Translations under genes and position numbers: made by a program | Source: an uncultured Myxococcales bacterium | GTDB lineage: Bacteria > Myxococcota_A > Polyangia > Palsa-1104 > JAEUJZ01 | DNA length: 39,011 bases | NCBI GenBank assembly: GCA_937868485.1 | Contig: CALMML010000017.1 | Span: 1 to 39,011 of the forward strand | Direction: 5' to 3' | Part shown: positions 26,227 to 34,994 of the stretch, one piece after another | Layout of the letters: every line of letters begins with the position of its first letter | Numbering within the stretch: position 1 is the stretch's first letter | The notes under the pieces: model-generated | What the model was told of the DNA's origin: nothing | What the model saw: only the letters and a program-made list of their open reading frames with translations | Database searches by the model: none

Positions 26227-26838
26227 ATGAGCAGCAAAGTGAAGAGCTTTTTTCGTGCGGTGAGTGTGTCGGCAGCCCTTCTTCTTGGGGCCGCGACGGT
26301 GGGCGGCTGTGGACCAGCGTGGACGGTGGTTCGTCAGGCGCAGCCGAGTCCGTTTAACGCGCAGTCGACGTTCGCCGTCGAGCCGATCGCGTACGAAGGT
26401 CTCAAGGTCGGTGACAAAAACGAAGCCGATTACCTGGCGGAAAAGAAGCCCGAGCAAGTGGAAGCGTGGCGATCGGATCTGGGCAAGCTAAACCAAGTGT
26501 TTGCCGACACGCTGGTGAAGGAAGGCAAGGGCCTGCAAGTGACGGCGGGCGCGGCGGCGGCTCCGGGTCCGTATTCGGTGAAGCCAATGGTCAGCTTCAT
26601 CGAGCCAGGCGCTTGGGCTGCCATCGTCAACATTCCGTCGGAAGTGCGCATGACCCTGCGCATCGTCGATGGTCAGGGCACGGTCGTCGATGAAGTCTCG
26701 ACGTCGGTGAAGTACGCCACGCAGAGCGCCTTTGGCGTGCCGGTCAACGTCAGCGTCACCGAGCGTCTCAACGAGTGCGGCAAGCGCCTGGGTGAGTCGG
26801 CGGCGCAGTACCTGAAGGTTCGCGCCAACGTGAAGTAA
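26227..26838 (+). CDS. Small lipoprotein, DUF4410-like
   Basis: A 203-residue protein with a clear signal peptide and lipobox VGGC (about residues 25-28). The mature part has QSTFAVEPIAYEGLKVGDKN, a helix with KLNQVFADTLVKEGKGLQV, and a strand-rich end MTLRIVDGQGTVVDEVSTSVKY. The order of a beta strand, a 'F-x-x-x-L' helix, then paired strands recalls DUF4410-type lipoproteins that look like small TolB/LPS-assembly folds; this likeness is tentative. The ATG follows AAAGGAA at good spacing. Confidence 0.82.
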   Translation: MSSKVKSFFRAVSVSAALLLGAATVGGCGPAWTVVRQAQPSPFNAQSTFAVEPIAYEGLKVGDKNEADYLAEKKPEQVEAWRSDLGKLNQVFADTLVKEGKGLQVTAGAAAAPGPYSVKPMVSFIEPGAWAAIVNIPSEVRMTLRIVDGQGTVVDEVSTSVKYATQSAFGVPVNVSVTERLNECGKRLGESAAQYLKVRANVK

Positions 26839-26861
26839 CCTGCTCGACGAGTCCGCTCGAC

Positions 26862-27875
26862 TTAGGTCTTGCCCGTAGGACTCGCCATCAAGAATGGGTC
26901 GGCCAAGATCTCGCGCCGGCTGCATCCCTGCATAAACACCTGCTTGCGGAGCGCCGTCACAAGCTGCGCGTCTCCGCACAAGAACACGCGCTGTCCGCCA
27001 AGCTTCGGAAAGCGCGTCCGAATCACGTCCTCAAGCGGCGAGACGATCGGTGCGGTGATCGGCGCTGCGGCGTGCTGCGAACCTTCCTCACTGGCGGCTT
27101 CTTCCGTCAGCACCACAGGCAGATACGTCACGCTTGGATGACTCGTGGCGAGCGCGGTCAGCTGCTCACGCAGATACAGACCACTTGGCGAGCGGGCTCC
27201 GTGGACGATCGCGATCGGTCCGCTGTGACCTTGGGACAGAGCATCGCGCAGCACGCCATACAGCGGCGCAAGCCCGGTTCCAACCCCGCACAGCAGCAAG
27301 GGCTGCGTCGGACGACCTGGAACGTAAAAGCACTCGCCCGCAGGACCGCGCAGCGCAAGCTTGGTGCCCCGTTGCGCAGCCTGGAGCCACGACGACATCC
27401 GGCCCAGCGGCAGGATTCGAACATGAAGGATCAGCGCGGAATCGATCTGTGGCACCGACGCAAGCGAATACGATCGAACCAAGTTCCCGTCGACAACCAG
27501 GTTTATATACTGACCGGGCTGATACGGAAACGAAGACTCAGGACGGAGCGTGACTTGCAGCACCGTCGGTGACAGCCAGGTTTTGTCCACAAGCTCGGCG
27601 GAAACTTGCAGCGCGTCGCTGTCATCCGTCACCACGGTCAAGTCTTCCGTCGGTTTGGCGACACAGGACAGAAAGTAACCGCGCGCTCGCCACGAGTCCT
27701 TGAGTCCCTGCTGCGCGCTCGGCGGTGGCGTTCCTTCCGTCGCTCGGACCAGACACGACTGACAAACGCCACTTCGACACGAGTTTGGCACCCGAATGCC
27801 TTCTCGCAGCAGCCGTTCCAGCACCGTTTCATCCGCTAGATCAAATACGCACTGACCATGCCTAATTTTAGTCAT
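26862..27875 (-). CDS. 2Fe-2S ferredoxin-flavin oxidoreductase
   Basis: Electron-transfer protein of 337 residues that passes electrons between NAD(P)H, FAD and a plant-type 2Fe-2S cluster. The N-terminal ferredoxin domain has CRSGVCQSC (Cys 33, 38, 41) and a fourth ligand in FLSC (Cys 71). The FAD-binding barrel shows YQPGQYINLVV and VRSYSLAS. The NAD(P)-binding part shows LLCGVGTGLAPLYGVL and FLCGDAQLV. The layout matches reductase components of oxygenases and CDP-deoxyglucoseen reductase. The frame stays open to 28103, but start 27875 (TKIRHGQCVFDLADE) fits the family. The partner oxygenase is not next to it; supply of electrons to the siroheme reductase is only a possibility. Confidence 0.9.
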   Translation of the reverse strand: MTKIRHGQCVFDLADETVLERLLREGIRVPNSCRSGVCQSCLVRATEGTPPPSAQQGLKDSWRARGYFLSCVAKPTEDLTVVTDDSDALQVSAELVDKTWLSPTVLQVTLRPESSFPYQPGQYINLVVDGNLVRSYSLASVPQIDSALILHVRILPLGRMSSWLQAAQRGTKLALRGPAGECFYVPGRPTQPLLLCGVGTGLAPLYGVLRDALSQGHSGPIAIVHGARSPSGLYLREQLTALATSHPSVTYLPVVLTEEAASEEGSQHAAAPITAPIVSPLEDVIRTRFPKLGGQRVFLCGDAQLVTALRKQVFMQGCSRREILADPFLMASPTGKT

Positions 27876-27975
27876 GGCAGACATTGTGCCAGCGCTTGCG
27901 GAAAGGATGAAGGGCTCGTCGTCGGTGTTGTTCGCATTTTTTGACTTCCGTCGCCGGGCAAGTAGAAACGGCTGC

Positions 27976-28722
27976 ATGTCCATGTCTTCGCCCAAGCCGG
28001 TCGCGCAACCGAGAGCGGCTGAGCGCTTGCAGCGACGGCTGAGCCAGCACATCGGAGCGCTTTCAACGGAAGCTCCGACGCTGGATATTCGGCTGACCAA
28101 CAACCGATCTACGATGCTGTCGGTCCGGCGCGAACCGGGACGATATCGACTGCGACTTCATCACATGTTTGTGGCTGCGTCGCCGCAAGTGGTGGCCGCG
28201 CTCGGTCGCTATGTGATCCATCCTGAAGCGGAAGCTTCTGCGACGCTGGATGCGTTCATTGCCGAGCGCTCCGCGCAGCTTCAGCCCGCGCGCGACGCCA
28301 CGCGACGAGTCATCCGTGTCATCGAGCGTCCGAGCGGACAGCATCACGACCTGAGAGCGATCTTCGACGAGCTGAACGTGGGCTATTTTGGCGGAACCAT
28401 CGACGCCAAGATTACGTGGGGACGACGCAAGCGCGGCGACGAGGAGCTGCGACCGCACAAGACGCTGACGATGGGCTCGTATTCGGTGGAAGATCGGCTG
28501 ATTCGGATTCATCCGACGCTGGATCGTCCCGATGTGCCGCGCTACTACGTCGCGTGGATCGTCTATCACGAGATGCTGCACCAAAAGCACGGCATTCCCG
28601 AGCTGGGTGGCCGTCGCTGTTATCATCCTCCGTCGTTTTTGGCGGAAGAGCGGCTGTTTGACGAATACGAGCTGGCTCATCGCTGGGAACGACAGCATCA
28701 GCATCGGCTGCTCATGTACTGA
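27976..28722 (+). CDS. SprT-like zinc metalloprotease domain protein
   Basis: A 248-residue protein. It contains the zinc motif VYHEMLHQKHG (HExxH) with a further His in CYHPPSF that could be the third ligand. Upstream is FDELNVGYFGGTIDAKITWGRR in shortened form, typical of SprT-like folds, and RLIRIHPTLDRPDVPRYYVAWI before the motif. SprT/SPRTN proteins often act on DNA-protein crosslinks, but many bacterial members are uncharacterised; here the role is unknown. The frame opens at 27874, whose ATG shares bases with the divergent oxidoreductase start. ATG at 27976 is a more likely start since residues before it look non-conserved. No strong ribosome site is seen for either. Confidence 0.85.
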   Translation: MSMSSPKPVAQPRAAERLQRRLSQHIGALSTEAPTLDIRLTNNRSTMLSVRREPGRYRLRLHHMFVAASPQVVAALGRYVIHPEAEASATLDAFIAERSAQLQPARDATRRVIRVIERPSGQHHDLRAIFDELNVGYFGGTIDAKITWGRRKRGDEELRPHKTLTMGSYSVEDRLIRIHPTLDRPDVPRYYVAWIVYHEMLHQKHGIPELGGRRCYHPPSFLAEERLFDEYELAHRWERQHQHRLLMY

Positions 28723-28791
28723 GCGCCCACGCGGTCCAATCTGCGCCAAAGGGTGGATGGTGCGGGCTTTTCCGGGCATCATAGAGTCAAC

Positions 28792-29922
28792 ATGCAGCGC
28801 GGCGCTCACACGGTCGGTTGGCCAATCAGGAGTTCCCTGTCGAAGGGTCTGCTGCTGTGTGCGCTCGTCGGGACAGGGACGATGGCACAGGCCGATGAGC
28901 CGACGCCCGTTCGACAAGTTCCGCTCGAAGCGTTTTACGATGTGCTGCGCGAGCACGGCACGTTCATCGAGACGGATCGATACGGAACGGCGTTTTGTCC
29001 TCATCCAGATCTCGTCGGTGCGGACTTTCAGCCGTATCGTCGCGGTCACTGGGTGATGACCGAGTACGGCTGGACCTTCACAAGCGATCTCAAGATCAGC
29101 TGGGTGACGGATCACTACGGTCGCTGGGTCGAAGCGGGCCTGCAAAACTGTGCGTGGGCTTGGGTTCCGGGCGGTGAGTGGGGCCCCGCGTGGGTCGATT
29201 TTCGCGTCGGAGAGAAGGTCGTCGCGTGGCGGCCTCTGCCGTATCAAGGTCCGAAAGTCCGGCTCAAGCTGGCTGAGGCCAAGTCGTTTCCGCGCTTCAA
29301 CTTGCCCGAAGTTCCCCCGAGTGATTCCGCGTATGTGGTGGTGCGCGAAGGGGAGTTTTCGGCCAAGCGGCTCGACTATGTGGCGCTGTCGGGTGTGCAG
29401 CAGTTTAACTCGCTGCGAGAGACGGTTCCGGTGCGGGATCTGCGCGCGGGGCTGCACTCGTATGAGTACGACGTGATGATGGCTCGCAAAGAGCAGCGAC
29501 GTGGACCGGCGGTGGCGCAAGATCCCGCGAACGGCGGTCGGCCCGCTGCGGGACCGGCCACGGCGCAGGCTCATGGTCCAGCGGCTTCGGGAGACGGCTC
29601 GGAACCGGCGCAAAGACGACGCAAGCCCGATGCCACAGCAGCGGCGGCGGGTACGGTTCGCGCAGGTCTTCCCGGTGCAGATCTCCCGAAGAATCCGGCG
29701 GCGCGTGAAAAGCTACCGCTTGCGGGTGGTCAGACGGGCGATAATCCGCCCAATCGAACGAGTGCGACGACTGGTAGCAGCGCGGGCAACCCAGGTGAGT
29801 TTGGCGGCGTCAAGGTGCTCGACTGGGGCAAGCCGAAGCAGCCAGAGCCTGCGAAGTCGACGGTGCGCGATCTGAACCGCACGCTGGCACCCAGTCCAGC
29901 CAAGTCGACGACGCAGAAGTAG
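28792..29922 (+). CDS. Secreted Trp/Tyr-rich protein, DUF6600-like
   Basis: A 376-residue exported protein; the signal peptide ends near GTMAQADE. The first 150 mature residues hold the pattern of DUF6600 proteins: FYDVLREHGTFIETDRYG, RRGHWVMTEYGWTF, DHYGRWVEAG, WAWVPGGEWGPAWVDFR, VAWRPLPYQG. These aromatic repeats likely form a small beta fold at the cell surface. The last 140 residues are Ala/Pro/Gly-rich low complexity. Start ATG at 28792 rather than 28753, placing the signal peptide properly. It is 18 bp from the convergent recombinase gene. Confidence 0.82.
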   Translation: MQRGAHTVGWPIRSSLSKGLLLCALVGTGTMAQADEPTPVRQVPLEAFYDVLREHGTFIETDRYGTAFCPHPDLVGADFQPYRRGHWVMTEYGWTFTSDLKISWVTDHYGRWVEAGLQNCAWAWVPGGEWGPAWVDFRVGEKVVAWRPLPYQGPKVRLKLAEAKSFPRFNLPEVPPSDSAYVVVREGEFSAKRLDYVALSGVQQFNSLRETVPVRDLRAGLHSYEYDVMMARKEQRRGPAVAQDPANGGRPAAGPATAQAHGPAASGDGSEPAQRRRKPDATAAAAGTVRAGLPGADLPKNPAAREKLPLAGGQTGDNPPNRTSATTGSSAGNPGEFGGVKVLDWGKPKQPEPAKSTVRDLNRTLAPSPAKSTTQK

Positions 29923-29939
29923 CATCGACGAGCCGACGG

Positions 29940-31106
29940 TTACTTGTCGCTGATCGTCGGCAGCACCGCGAGTAGCTTGGCCAAGTCCGCTTCAGACAGC
30001 GTCGCGAGCTGGGAAAGTAGCGCACTCTTTGTCGGCGAAGGCGAGTCGCTGGGTGGGCTGGCGTTCGGGCTGTGCGACGAATCGGGGTCTGTGGCGAGCA
30101 GTCCGCTGACCTTGCGAATGCGGGTGTTTTCAATCGCGCCGGGACGAACGTAGTGAAGCGCGGTGACGCCGAAGCTGCCGTGTCCCAGCTGCGCGGCGAC
30201 TTCCTGGCTGGTGCGTCCCGCTTCGACAGCCAGCGAGGAGTGAAGACCGCGCAAGCTGTGCGGACACACCGTCGGTAGCGCGAGCTTTTCACAGTAGCGC
30301 CGCAGCCCTTTCCACATCCAGGCCTGACGATGTCCGCTTGTGCCGCCGAACAGAAAGGCATCGGGCGCTTTGTGCAACGATTGACCACGCAACAGCTCGG
30401 CCAGCACGTCGGGAACTTCCAGTCGTCGGCGCGCGTTTTCGGTCTTTCCTGACGGAATGATCAGCATGCGACCTCCGTCGTCGACATCGCGAACCTTGCG
30501 CAGCAGCACTTCGCTGGTTCGCAGCCCGAGCAGCACTTGCAGAAGCAGCGCCAGCGACAGCTCGTCACCTTGTCGGGCATCGGTCAGCAAGTCCCGACTC
30601 AGCTTGCGCGCTTCATCGAGTGAGAGCTGGAGCTTTCCCCGTCGAGGCTTTCCCACCGGCTTGATCTGCGCAAACGGATTCACCGACACGAGCTTGCGCT
30701 CCATTGCCCAGCGATACAGCTCTTTGGCGCGCTTGAGTGCTGCGTGGTGCGTCGCCGTCGCAAAGCGCTCACCCAGCGATTCGTAGATCTGCTTCGCTTC
30801 CTCTTCCGAGATGCTCGCCATCGGTCGATCCGTCGGAAGAAAGCTGCTCAGTCGATCGAAGACCGCTTGCACCGACAGTGGCTTACAGCCGCTGCGTCGC
30901 TTGTCATCGGCAAACTGCGTCAGCGCTTCGCCGATCAAGATGACGTGCTGCTGCAAGTGTTCGCCAATCGAGGCCCGCGCTGCTTCGGCCTGCTCGACGC
31001 TGCCAAAGATCATGCTCTTGCGACTTGGACCGTCGATGATGACCAGTCGCCACTTGTCGCGGGCTTGGTACGGACCAAGGATTCGCGTGCTCGGAGTGCC
31101 TCGCAT
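29940..31106 (-). CDS. Tyrosine recombinase (phage-integrase family)
   Basis: Site-specific recombinase of 388 residues. It has an N-terminal arm-binding-like part (ARDKWRLVIIDGPSRKS), a SAM-like core-binding domain (about 55-145) and the catalytic domain. Catalytic residues are all present: Arg196 (LRTSEV), Lys221 (PSGKT), His283 and Arg286 (HSLR), His309 (LGHG), Tyr319 (HYVRP). After the catalytic Tyr it has a 69-residue Ser/Pro-rich tail (SSHSPNASPPSDSPSPTKS) and a final helix, unusual for the family. No tRNA, att repeat, excisionase or other phage gene is seen nearby, so it may be a stand-alone or domesticated recombinase. The ATG at 31106 follows an AT-rich stretch with a small inverted repeat (TTATG / CATAA). 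Confidence 0.92.
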   Translation of the reverse strand: MRGTPSTRILGPYQARDKWRLVIIDGPSRKSMIFGSVEQAEAARASIGEHLQQHVILIGEALTQFADDKRRSGCKPLSVQAVFDRLSSFLPTDRPMASISEEEAKQIYESLGERFATATHHAALKRAKELYRWAMERKLVSVNPFAQIKPVGKPRRGKLQLSLDEARKLSRDLLTDARQGDELSLALLLQVLLGLRTSEVLLRKVRDVDDGGRMLIIPSGKTENARRRLEVPDVLAELLRGQSLHKAPDAFLFGGTSGHRQAWMWKGLRRYCEKLALPTVCPHSLRGLHSSLAVEAGRTSQEVAAQLGHGSFGVTALHYVRPGAIENTRIRKVSGLLATDPDSSHSPNASPPSDSPSPTKSALLSQLATLSEADLAKLLAVLPTISDK

Positions 31107-31278
31107 GTTATGAAAATCACATAAAAAATCGGCGATTAGAAGGGCTCGTGTGTGATGTTGGCGCGTTGCGATGCCGGTCGTGCGGGCGCTGCCAGGGATC
31201 CGCGAGATGTTGATTCAGCGTCTTGATTCCCGTCGTGTGTAGGGTCATTCTGAGGAGTAAGTAGGAAGGAGTACCCCA

Positions 31279-32049
31279 ATGATCACTCAACCGGCCTTGC
31301 TGTCTGGCCTTGTCGCAGCGTCGTTTTTGGTTGGCGCTGTCGGGACTGCTTCGGCTCAAGTGGCTCCTGTCGCGCCGGCTCCGGTGCCGCCACGGATTGT
31401 GAACGCGCCGCCGCCTGTTGGTGCAGCGGTGGTTCCGCAGCCGTATTACGCTCCGCCTGGCACGGTGGTGTATCCGGGGGGGCAGCCGTACTACGCGCCC
31501 ACGCCGCCGCCACCGCCGCCGGGCTATCAGGCGCAGCCGTATCCGCCGCCGCCGCCGGGCTATCAGGTGCAGCCGTATCCGCAAGCGTACGGTCAGCCGA
31601 TGCCGCCGCCGCCGCCGGTGCGCTACGAGTATCGTCGTCCGAACCGAGGCATGCTCATCGCGGGCATTGCGATCTTGGGCGGTAGCTACTTTCTGACGGC
31701 AGTTCCCGCTGCGCTGTGGAACGCCGTGGACAACGGCGCGAGCAGCCTCAATGGTACGACGACGCACGGAACCTACTGGCCGCTCTATGTGCCGGTGTTT
31801 GGTCCGTGGATCGAGCTTCGGTACCTGAACACCAACCCGTTCTACGACGGCTGGAGCGTCCTGGCGGGCATTCCCTGTGTGCTGTCGGGCCTGGCGCAGG
31901 CGACGGGTCTGGCGCTGACGATTGCGGGCGCTCTCACGGGAAGCCGCGTGCCGGTTCAGGAAAGCCAGGTGATGTCGTCTTCGGTTCAGGTGGTGCCGAT
32001 CACGCTGCCGGGTGGTGGTGGCGGTCTGGCTGCGTCGGGAAGCTTCTAG
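31279..32049 (+). CDS. Pro/Tyr-rich exported membrane protein
   Basis: A 256-residue protein, not recognised. A signal peptide (LSGLVAASFLVGAVGTASA) is followed by about 90 residues of Pro/Tyr/Gly repeats (PPPPPGYQAQPYPPPPPGYQ and similar). Two or three hydrophobic segments come next (GMLIAGIAILGGSYFLTAVP, SVLAGIPCVLSGLAQATGLA, LALTIAGALTG), then a Gly/Ser tail. Such proteins with a proline-rich exported part and a small membrane domain are common in myxobacteria. A very strong ribosome site (GGAAGGAG) precedes the ATG, suggesting high expression. The FAD monooxygenase gene follows after 42 bp and may be co-transcribed. Confidence 0.85.
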   Translation: MITQPALLSGLVAASFLVGAVGTASAQVAPVAPAPVPPRIVNAPPPVGAAVVPQPYYAPPGTVVYPGGQPYYAPTPPPPPPGYQAQPYPPPPPGYQVQPYPQAYGQPMPPPPPVRYEYRRPNRGMLIAGIAILGGSYFLTAVPAALWNAVDNGASSLNGTTTHGTYWPLYVPVFGPWIELRYLNTNPFYDGWSVLAGIPCVLSGLAQATGLALTIAGALTGSRVPVQESQVMSSSVQVVPITLPGGGGGLAASGSF

Positions 32050-32091
32050 CGCACCTCTGCGCTCGATCGTCGATATCAGGGGGATTGGGAT

Positions 32092-33786
32092 ATGTTATCG
32101 GAACCGCAGATTCCGGTGCTGATCGTCGGTGCCGGTCCGGTTGGGCTGACCTTGGCGTGCGAGCTTCGTCGCCACAAGGTTCCCTTTCGGATCATCGATC
32201 AAGCCGCCGGGCCGACGATTTACTCGAAGGCGCAGATTCTTCACTCACGGACGATGGAGGTCTTTGAAGACCTCGGGCTTGCGTCGAAGCTGTGTGAGCA
32301 AGCGCGTCCCGCTCGGGCGATGAACGTGTTTACGCCGAGCTGGGAGCGCGTGGTTCACGTCGCGGTGGGTGAGCAAGACACGGCGTATCCGTACATGCTG
32401 AACCTGTCGCAGCGCGATACCGAGCTGGCGCTGGCGGAACACCTGTCGCTGCTCGGTGCGGACGTCGAGCGCAAAGTGCTGCTGCACTCGTTTGAGCAGA
32501 CCGAAGACCTCGTTCGCTGTCAGCTTGGGCACGAAGGCGGCAAGATCGAGACGGTGACGGCGCGCTACCTGATTGGCTGCGATGGCGCGCACAGCTCGGT
32601 ACGCAAAGGTCTGGGTCTGCCGTTCGTCGGTGAAACCTATGAGTGGCGTCTGACCCAAGCGGACATTCGGATTGACTGGTCCAGCGCGCTGCCGACGGAT
32701 GAAGCGGTGGTGTTTTGGTCGCAGCACGGACCGCTCGCGGCGTTTCCGCTGCCGGGTGAGCATCGCTATCGCCTGATTGCCTTTGATGCGACCGAAGATC
32801 CGACGCTGGAGACCTTTCAGCGACTGATGGACGAGCGCGGTCCGCCAGGCTGTCGGGTGAGCGATCCGCACTGGATGGTTCAGTTCACGATTCACTGTCG
32901 CCAGGTCGAGCGCTATCGCTCGGGGCGCGTGCTGCTGTGCGGGGATGCGGCGCACATACACAGTCCCGTCGGTGGCCAAGGACTCAATACCGGCGTGCAA
33001 GATGCATACAACCTGGGCTGGAAGCTCGGGCTTGTGCATCACGGTGTCGCGCAGGACAGGCTGCTCGATTCGTATCATGAAGAGCGTCATCCCGTGGCGG
33101 CGGCGGTTTTGCGTAGCACCGACGGTGCGACCAAAGGCATGAACCTGCTGGTCAAGCTGTCGAGCGACTGGGCCCAGAGCCTGCGCAACAGTGCCATTCG
33201 CTTTTTGACGAGTCTGTCACCGCTTCAGCGCGCTGCATCGCGAACCCTGTCCGAGCTGGATGTCGCGTATCACCACAGCCCGATTGTCGGTCAGGTTCAG
33301 TCGACTCCGTGGAATCGTCACGGTGACGACGGACATGAGTCGCCCGGCCTGCGCGATCTGCTGACGTTTTCCGACGGACCTGCGCCGGGTGATCGGGTGC
33401 CCGATGTTCACTTCGTCGATGATCAGTCCGAAGATCGTCGCCTGCTTCCGCTGCTTCACGGTGGACAGCATCACGTCCTGTTGTTCGATGGCTCCGCTGC
33501 AACTGCCGAGGGATATCGCAACCTGCTCGGCATCGTATCGTCGCTGTCACCGATCTACGGCGAGCGCTTCGTCTGTCACATCATCGTCCCCAGTCGCGAT
33601 CGTCCCGAGGACTTGGCGGGCTACAGCGGCTCGCTCATCCTCGATCCACGCGGCGAGCTTCATCGCGCCTTTGGTGCCCGCAGCGAGAGCCTGTATCTGA
33701 TCCGTCCCGACGGCCACGTCGCATTCCGCAGCCAGCCCGCGTCCGGCGAGACCTTGCTCGAGTTCCTCGGCCAAATCTTCGGCTAA
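32092..33786 (+). CDS. FAD-dependent aromatic-ring monooxygenase (PHBH family)
   Basis: Flavin hydroxylase of 564 residues using NAD(P)H and O2, of the type acting on phenols and polyketides. FAD motifs are VLIVGAGPVGLTLACEL (GxGxxG), IGCDGAHSSVRKGLGL (DG motif) and RVLLCGDAAHIHSPVGGQGLNTGVQDAYNLG split as GDAAHIHSP and GGQGLNTGVQDA (GD motif). The C-terminal 150 residues look like the thioredoxin-fold domain of pentachlorophenol-type hydroxylases (HHVLLFDGS, then IRPDGHVAFRS). The substrate cannot be read. The ATG follows a GGGGGA stretch. The gene could pair with the preceding membrane protein, but no biosynthetic cluster is evident. Confidence 0.92.
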   Translation: MLSEPQIPVLIVGAGPVGLTLACELRRHKVPFRIIDQAAGPTIYSKAQILHSRTMEVFEDLGLASKLCEQARPARAMNVFTPSWERVVHVAVGEQDTAYPYMLNLSQRDTELALAEHLSLLGADVERKVLLHSFEQTEDLVRCQLGHEGGKIETVTARYLIGCDGAHSSVRKGLGLPFVGETYEWRLTQADIRIDWSSALPTDEAVVFWSQHGPLAAFPLPGEHRYRLIAFDATEDPTLETFQRLMDERGPPGCRVSDPHWMVQFTIHCRQVERYRSGRVLLCGDAAHIHSPVGGQGLNTGVQDAYNLGWKLGLVHHGVAQDRLLDSYHEERHPVAAAVLRSTDGATKGMNLLVKLSSDWAQSLRNSAIRFLTSLSPLQRAASRTLSELDVAYHHSPIVGQVQSTPWNRHGDDGHESPGLRDLLTFSDGPAPGDRVPDVHFVDDQSEDRRLLPLLHGGQHHVLLFDGSAATAEGYRNLLGIVSSLSPIYGERFVCHIIVPSRDRPEDLAGYSGSLILDPRGELHRAFGARSESLYLIRPDGHVAFRSQPASGETLLEFLGQIFG

Positions 33787-33806
33787 CGCTTCCGTCGCCA
33801 CCGCGA

Positions 33807-33824
33807 CCCCGCTTGGGGCCTTTT
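33807..33824 (+). terminator. Short intrinsic-type terminator after the monooxygenase gene
   Basis: CCCC-GCTT-GGGG stem-loop (33807-33818) followed by CC and TTTT, 20 bp after the stop codon and just before the convergent protease gene. The stem is short but all GC, and the T-run is correctly placed for the plus strand. Confidence 0.5.
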
Positions 33825-33827
33825 GAC

Positions 33828-34922
33828 CTACTTTGCTTCGTCGGCGATCTGCTTGAGGTGCTCGACGGCTTTTTCGACCTGCTGCTGCAGCGGCTGCTCG
33901 GCGGAGTCGCGCGCGCCTCGGTTGTGCTGCGAGACCTGACCGAGCTGAATCAGAAAGCGCGGAATGAGCTGCCCGACGGTGAGATCTTCGGACAAGATCC
34001 GGTCGCTCAGGTGCTCGACTTCCACCAAGGCACTCTGCACGGCGCTTTCCGCCTGACGGTTCGGACGCTCTTTGTTTAGCTTGCGCAGCTTTTCAATGTC
34101 CTGACGGACGACAATCGCGAGCAGCGGCATCGGGTTCTTCGTGAGCGGAAGGGCCGGTGGTCCGTCGCTATCCGTCGGAACCGAGTGTCCATGAAAGCGC
34201 TGCAAAAAACGCTGGGCTTGCGTGACGGGAATCGCGAAGCCGAACACTGGACCTTGCGAGTCGCGACGAATCGACGTGTTGATTCCGACGAGCCGCGCGT
34301 GCAGATCGAGCAGCGGTCCACCCGAGTTGCCGTGATTGAGAGGCGTATCCGTCTGAATCCGATCGTTGCGCAGCGCCGACACCGTCCCGGTCGTAAACGT
34401 CCACGTCAGCCCGAGCGGATTGCCAATGGCGACGACATCTTGACCGATCTGTAGCGAGTCGAGATCACCCAGCTCAATCGTCGGATAGCCCGCCTCTTTG
34501 GTTGGAAGCTGAACCAGCGCCAGATCGAGAAGCGCATCGCTCTTTACAATCTTGCCGACGATCGGAGTGTGGGTGCGAACGTACTCGCCAATTGACGACG
34601 CCAGCGTCCGTTCCTTCGGGTTGTACAAAAAGACCTGCACTTTTTCCGTCGAGCTTTCGACGACGTGTGCATTGGTCAGGATCAGTCCATTCGATTCGAC
34701 GATGACGCCGCTGCCGATGCTGCCTTTGCCTTGACCGGGAATCACGATCAGCACCGTCGCTGGCGCTGCTTTGGCAAAGACCGCTTCTTTCTTGAGCAGC
34801 TTGCCACCCTTTTTGGCCGTCGCCAGTGCAGACGCTGGGGCTGCGTACGTCCCGCTCAGCATCGCACCCGCCAAGACGGCAGCCAGCGTAGTGCCAAGCC
34901 GAGACGATCGCGAAAGTCCCAC
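33828..34922 (-). CDS. HtrA-like trypsin-fold serine protease without PDZ domain
   Basis: Exported serine protease of 364 residues. The signal peptide (LAAVLAGAMLSGTYAAPASALA) precedes a trypsin-fold domain (about 50-250) with the triad His86 (TNAHVV), Asp134 (LLDLALV) and Ser201 (HGNSGGPLL). The usual PDZ domain of DegP/HtrA is absent. Instead there is a 110-residue helical, charged tail (ESAVQSALVEVEHLSDRILS, then LQQQVEKAVEHLKQIADEA), possibly a coiled coil for assembly. The frame stays open to a TTG at 34976, but GTG at 34922 gives a normal signal peptide. It diverges from the Sel1 lipoprotein gene. The substrate is unknown; quality control of the envelope is likely. Confidence 0.9.
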   Translation of the reverse strand: MGLSRSSRLGTTLAAVLAGAMLSGTYAAPASALATAKKGGKLLKKEAVFAKAAPATVLIVIPGQGKGSIGSGVIVESNGLILTNAHVVESSTEKVQVFLYNPKERTLASSIGEYVRTHTPIVGKIVKSDALLDLALVQLPTKEAGYPTIELGDLDSLQIGQDVVAIGNPLGLTWTFTTGTVSALRNDRIQTDTPLNHGNSGGPLLDLHARLVGINTSIRRDSQGPVFGFAIPVTQAQRFLQRFHGHSVPTDSDGPPALPLTKNPMPLLAIVVRQDIEKLRKLNKERPNRQAESAVQSALVEVEHLSDRILSEDLTVGQLIPRFLIQLGQVSQHNRGARDSAEQPLQQQVEKAVEHLKQIADEAK

Positions 34923-34994
34923 GCACTTATCATATCGCGCCCTGCACGCGGTTGGTGCTGCTTGGGCTGCGCACAATTGATAACCTAGGAAGCT

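Noticed and set aside
28063-29613. Minus-strand ORF of 516 codons across the SprT-like and DUF6600-like genes
   Set aside because: It spans two real genes and the gap between them in antisense, has Arg/His-rich composition typical of shadow frames, and shows no motif.
29900-31280. Integrated prophage or genomic island around the recombinase
   Set aside because: No att repeats, tRNA, phage structural genes or evident composition break were seen on either side within the window.
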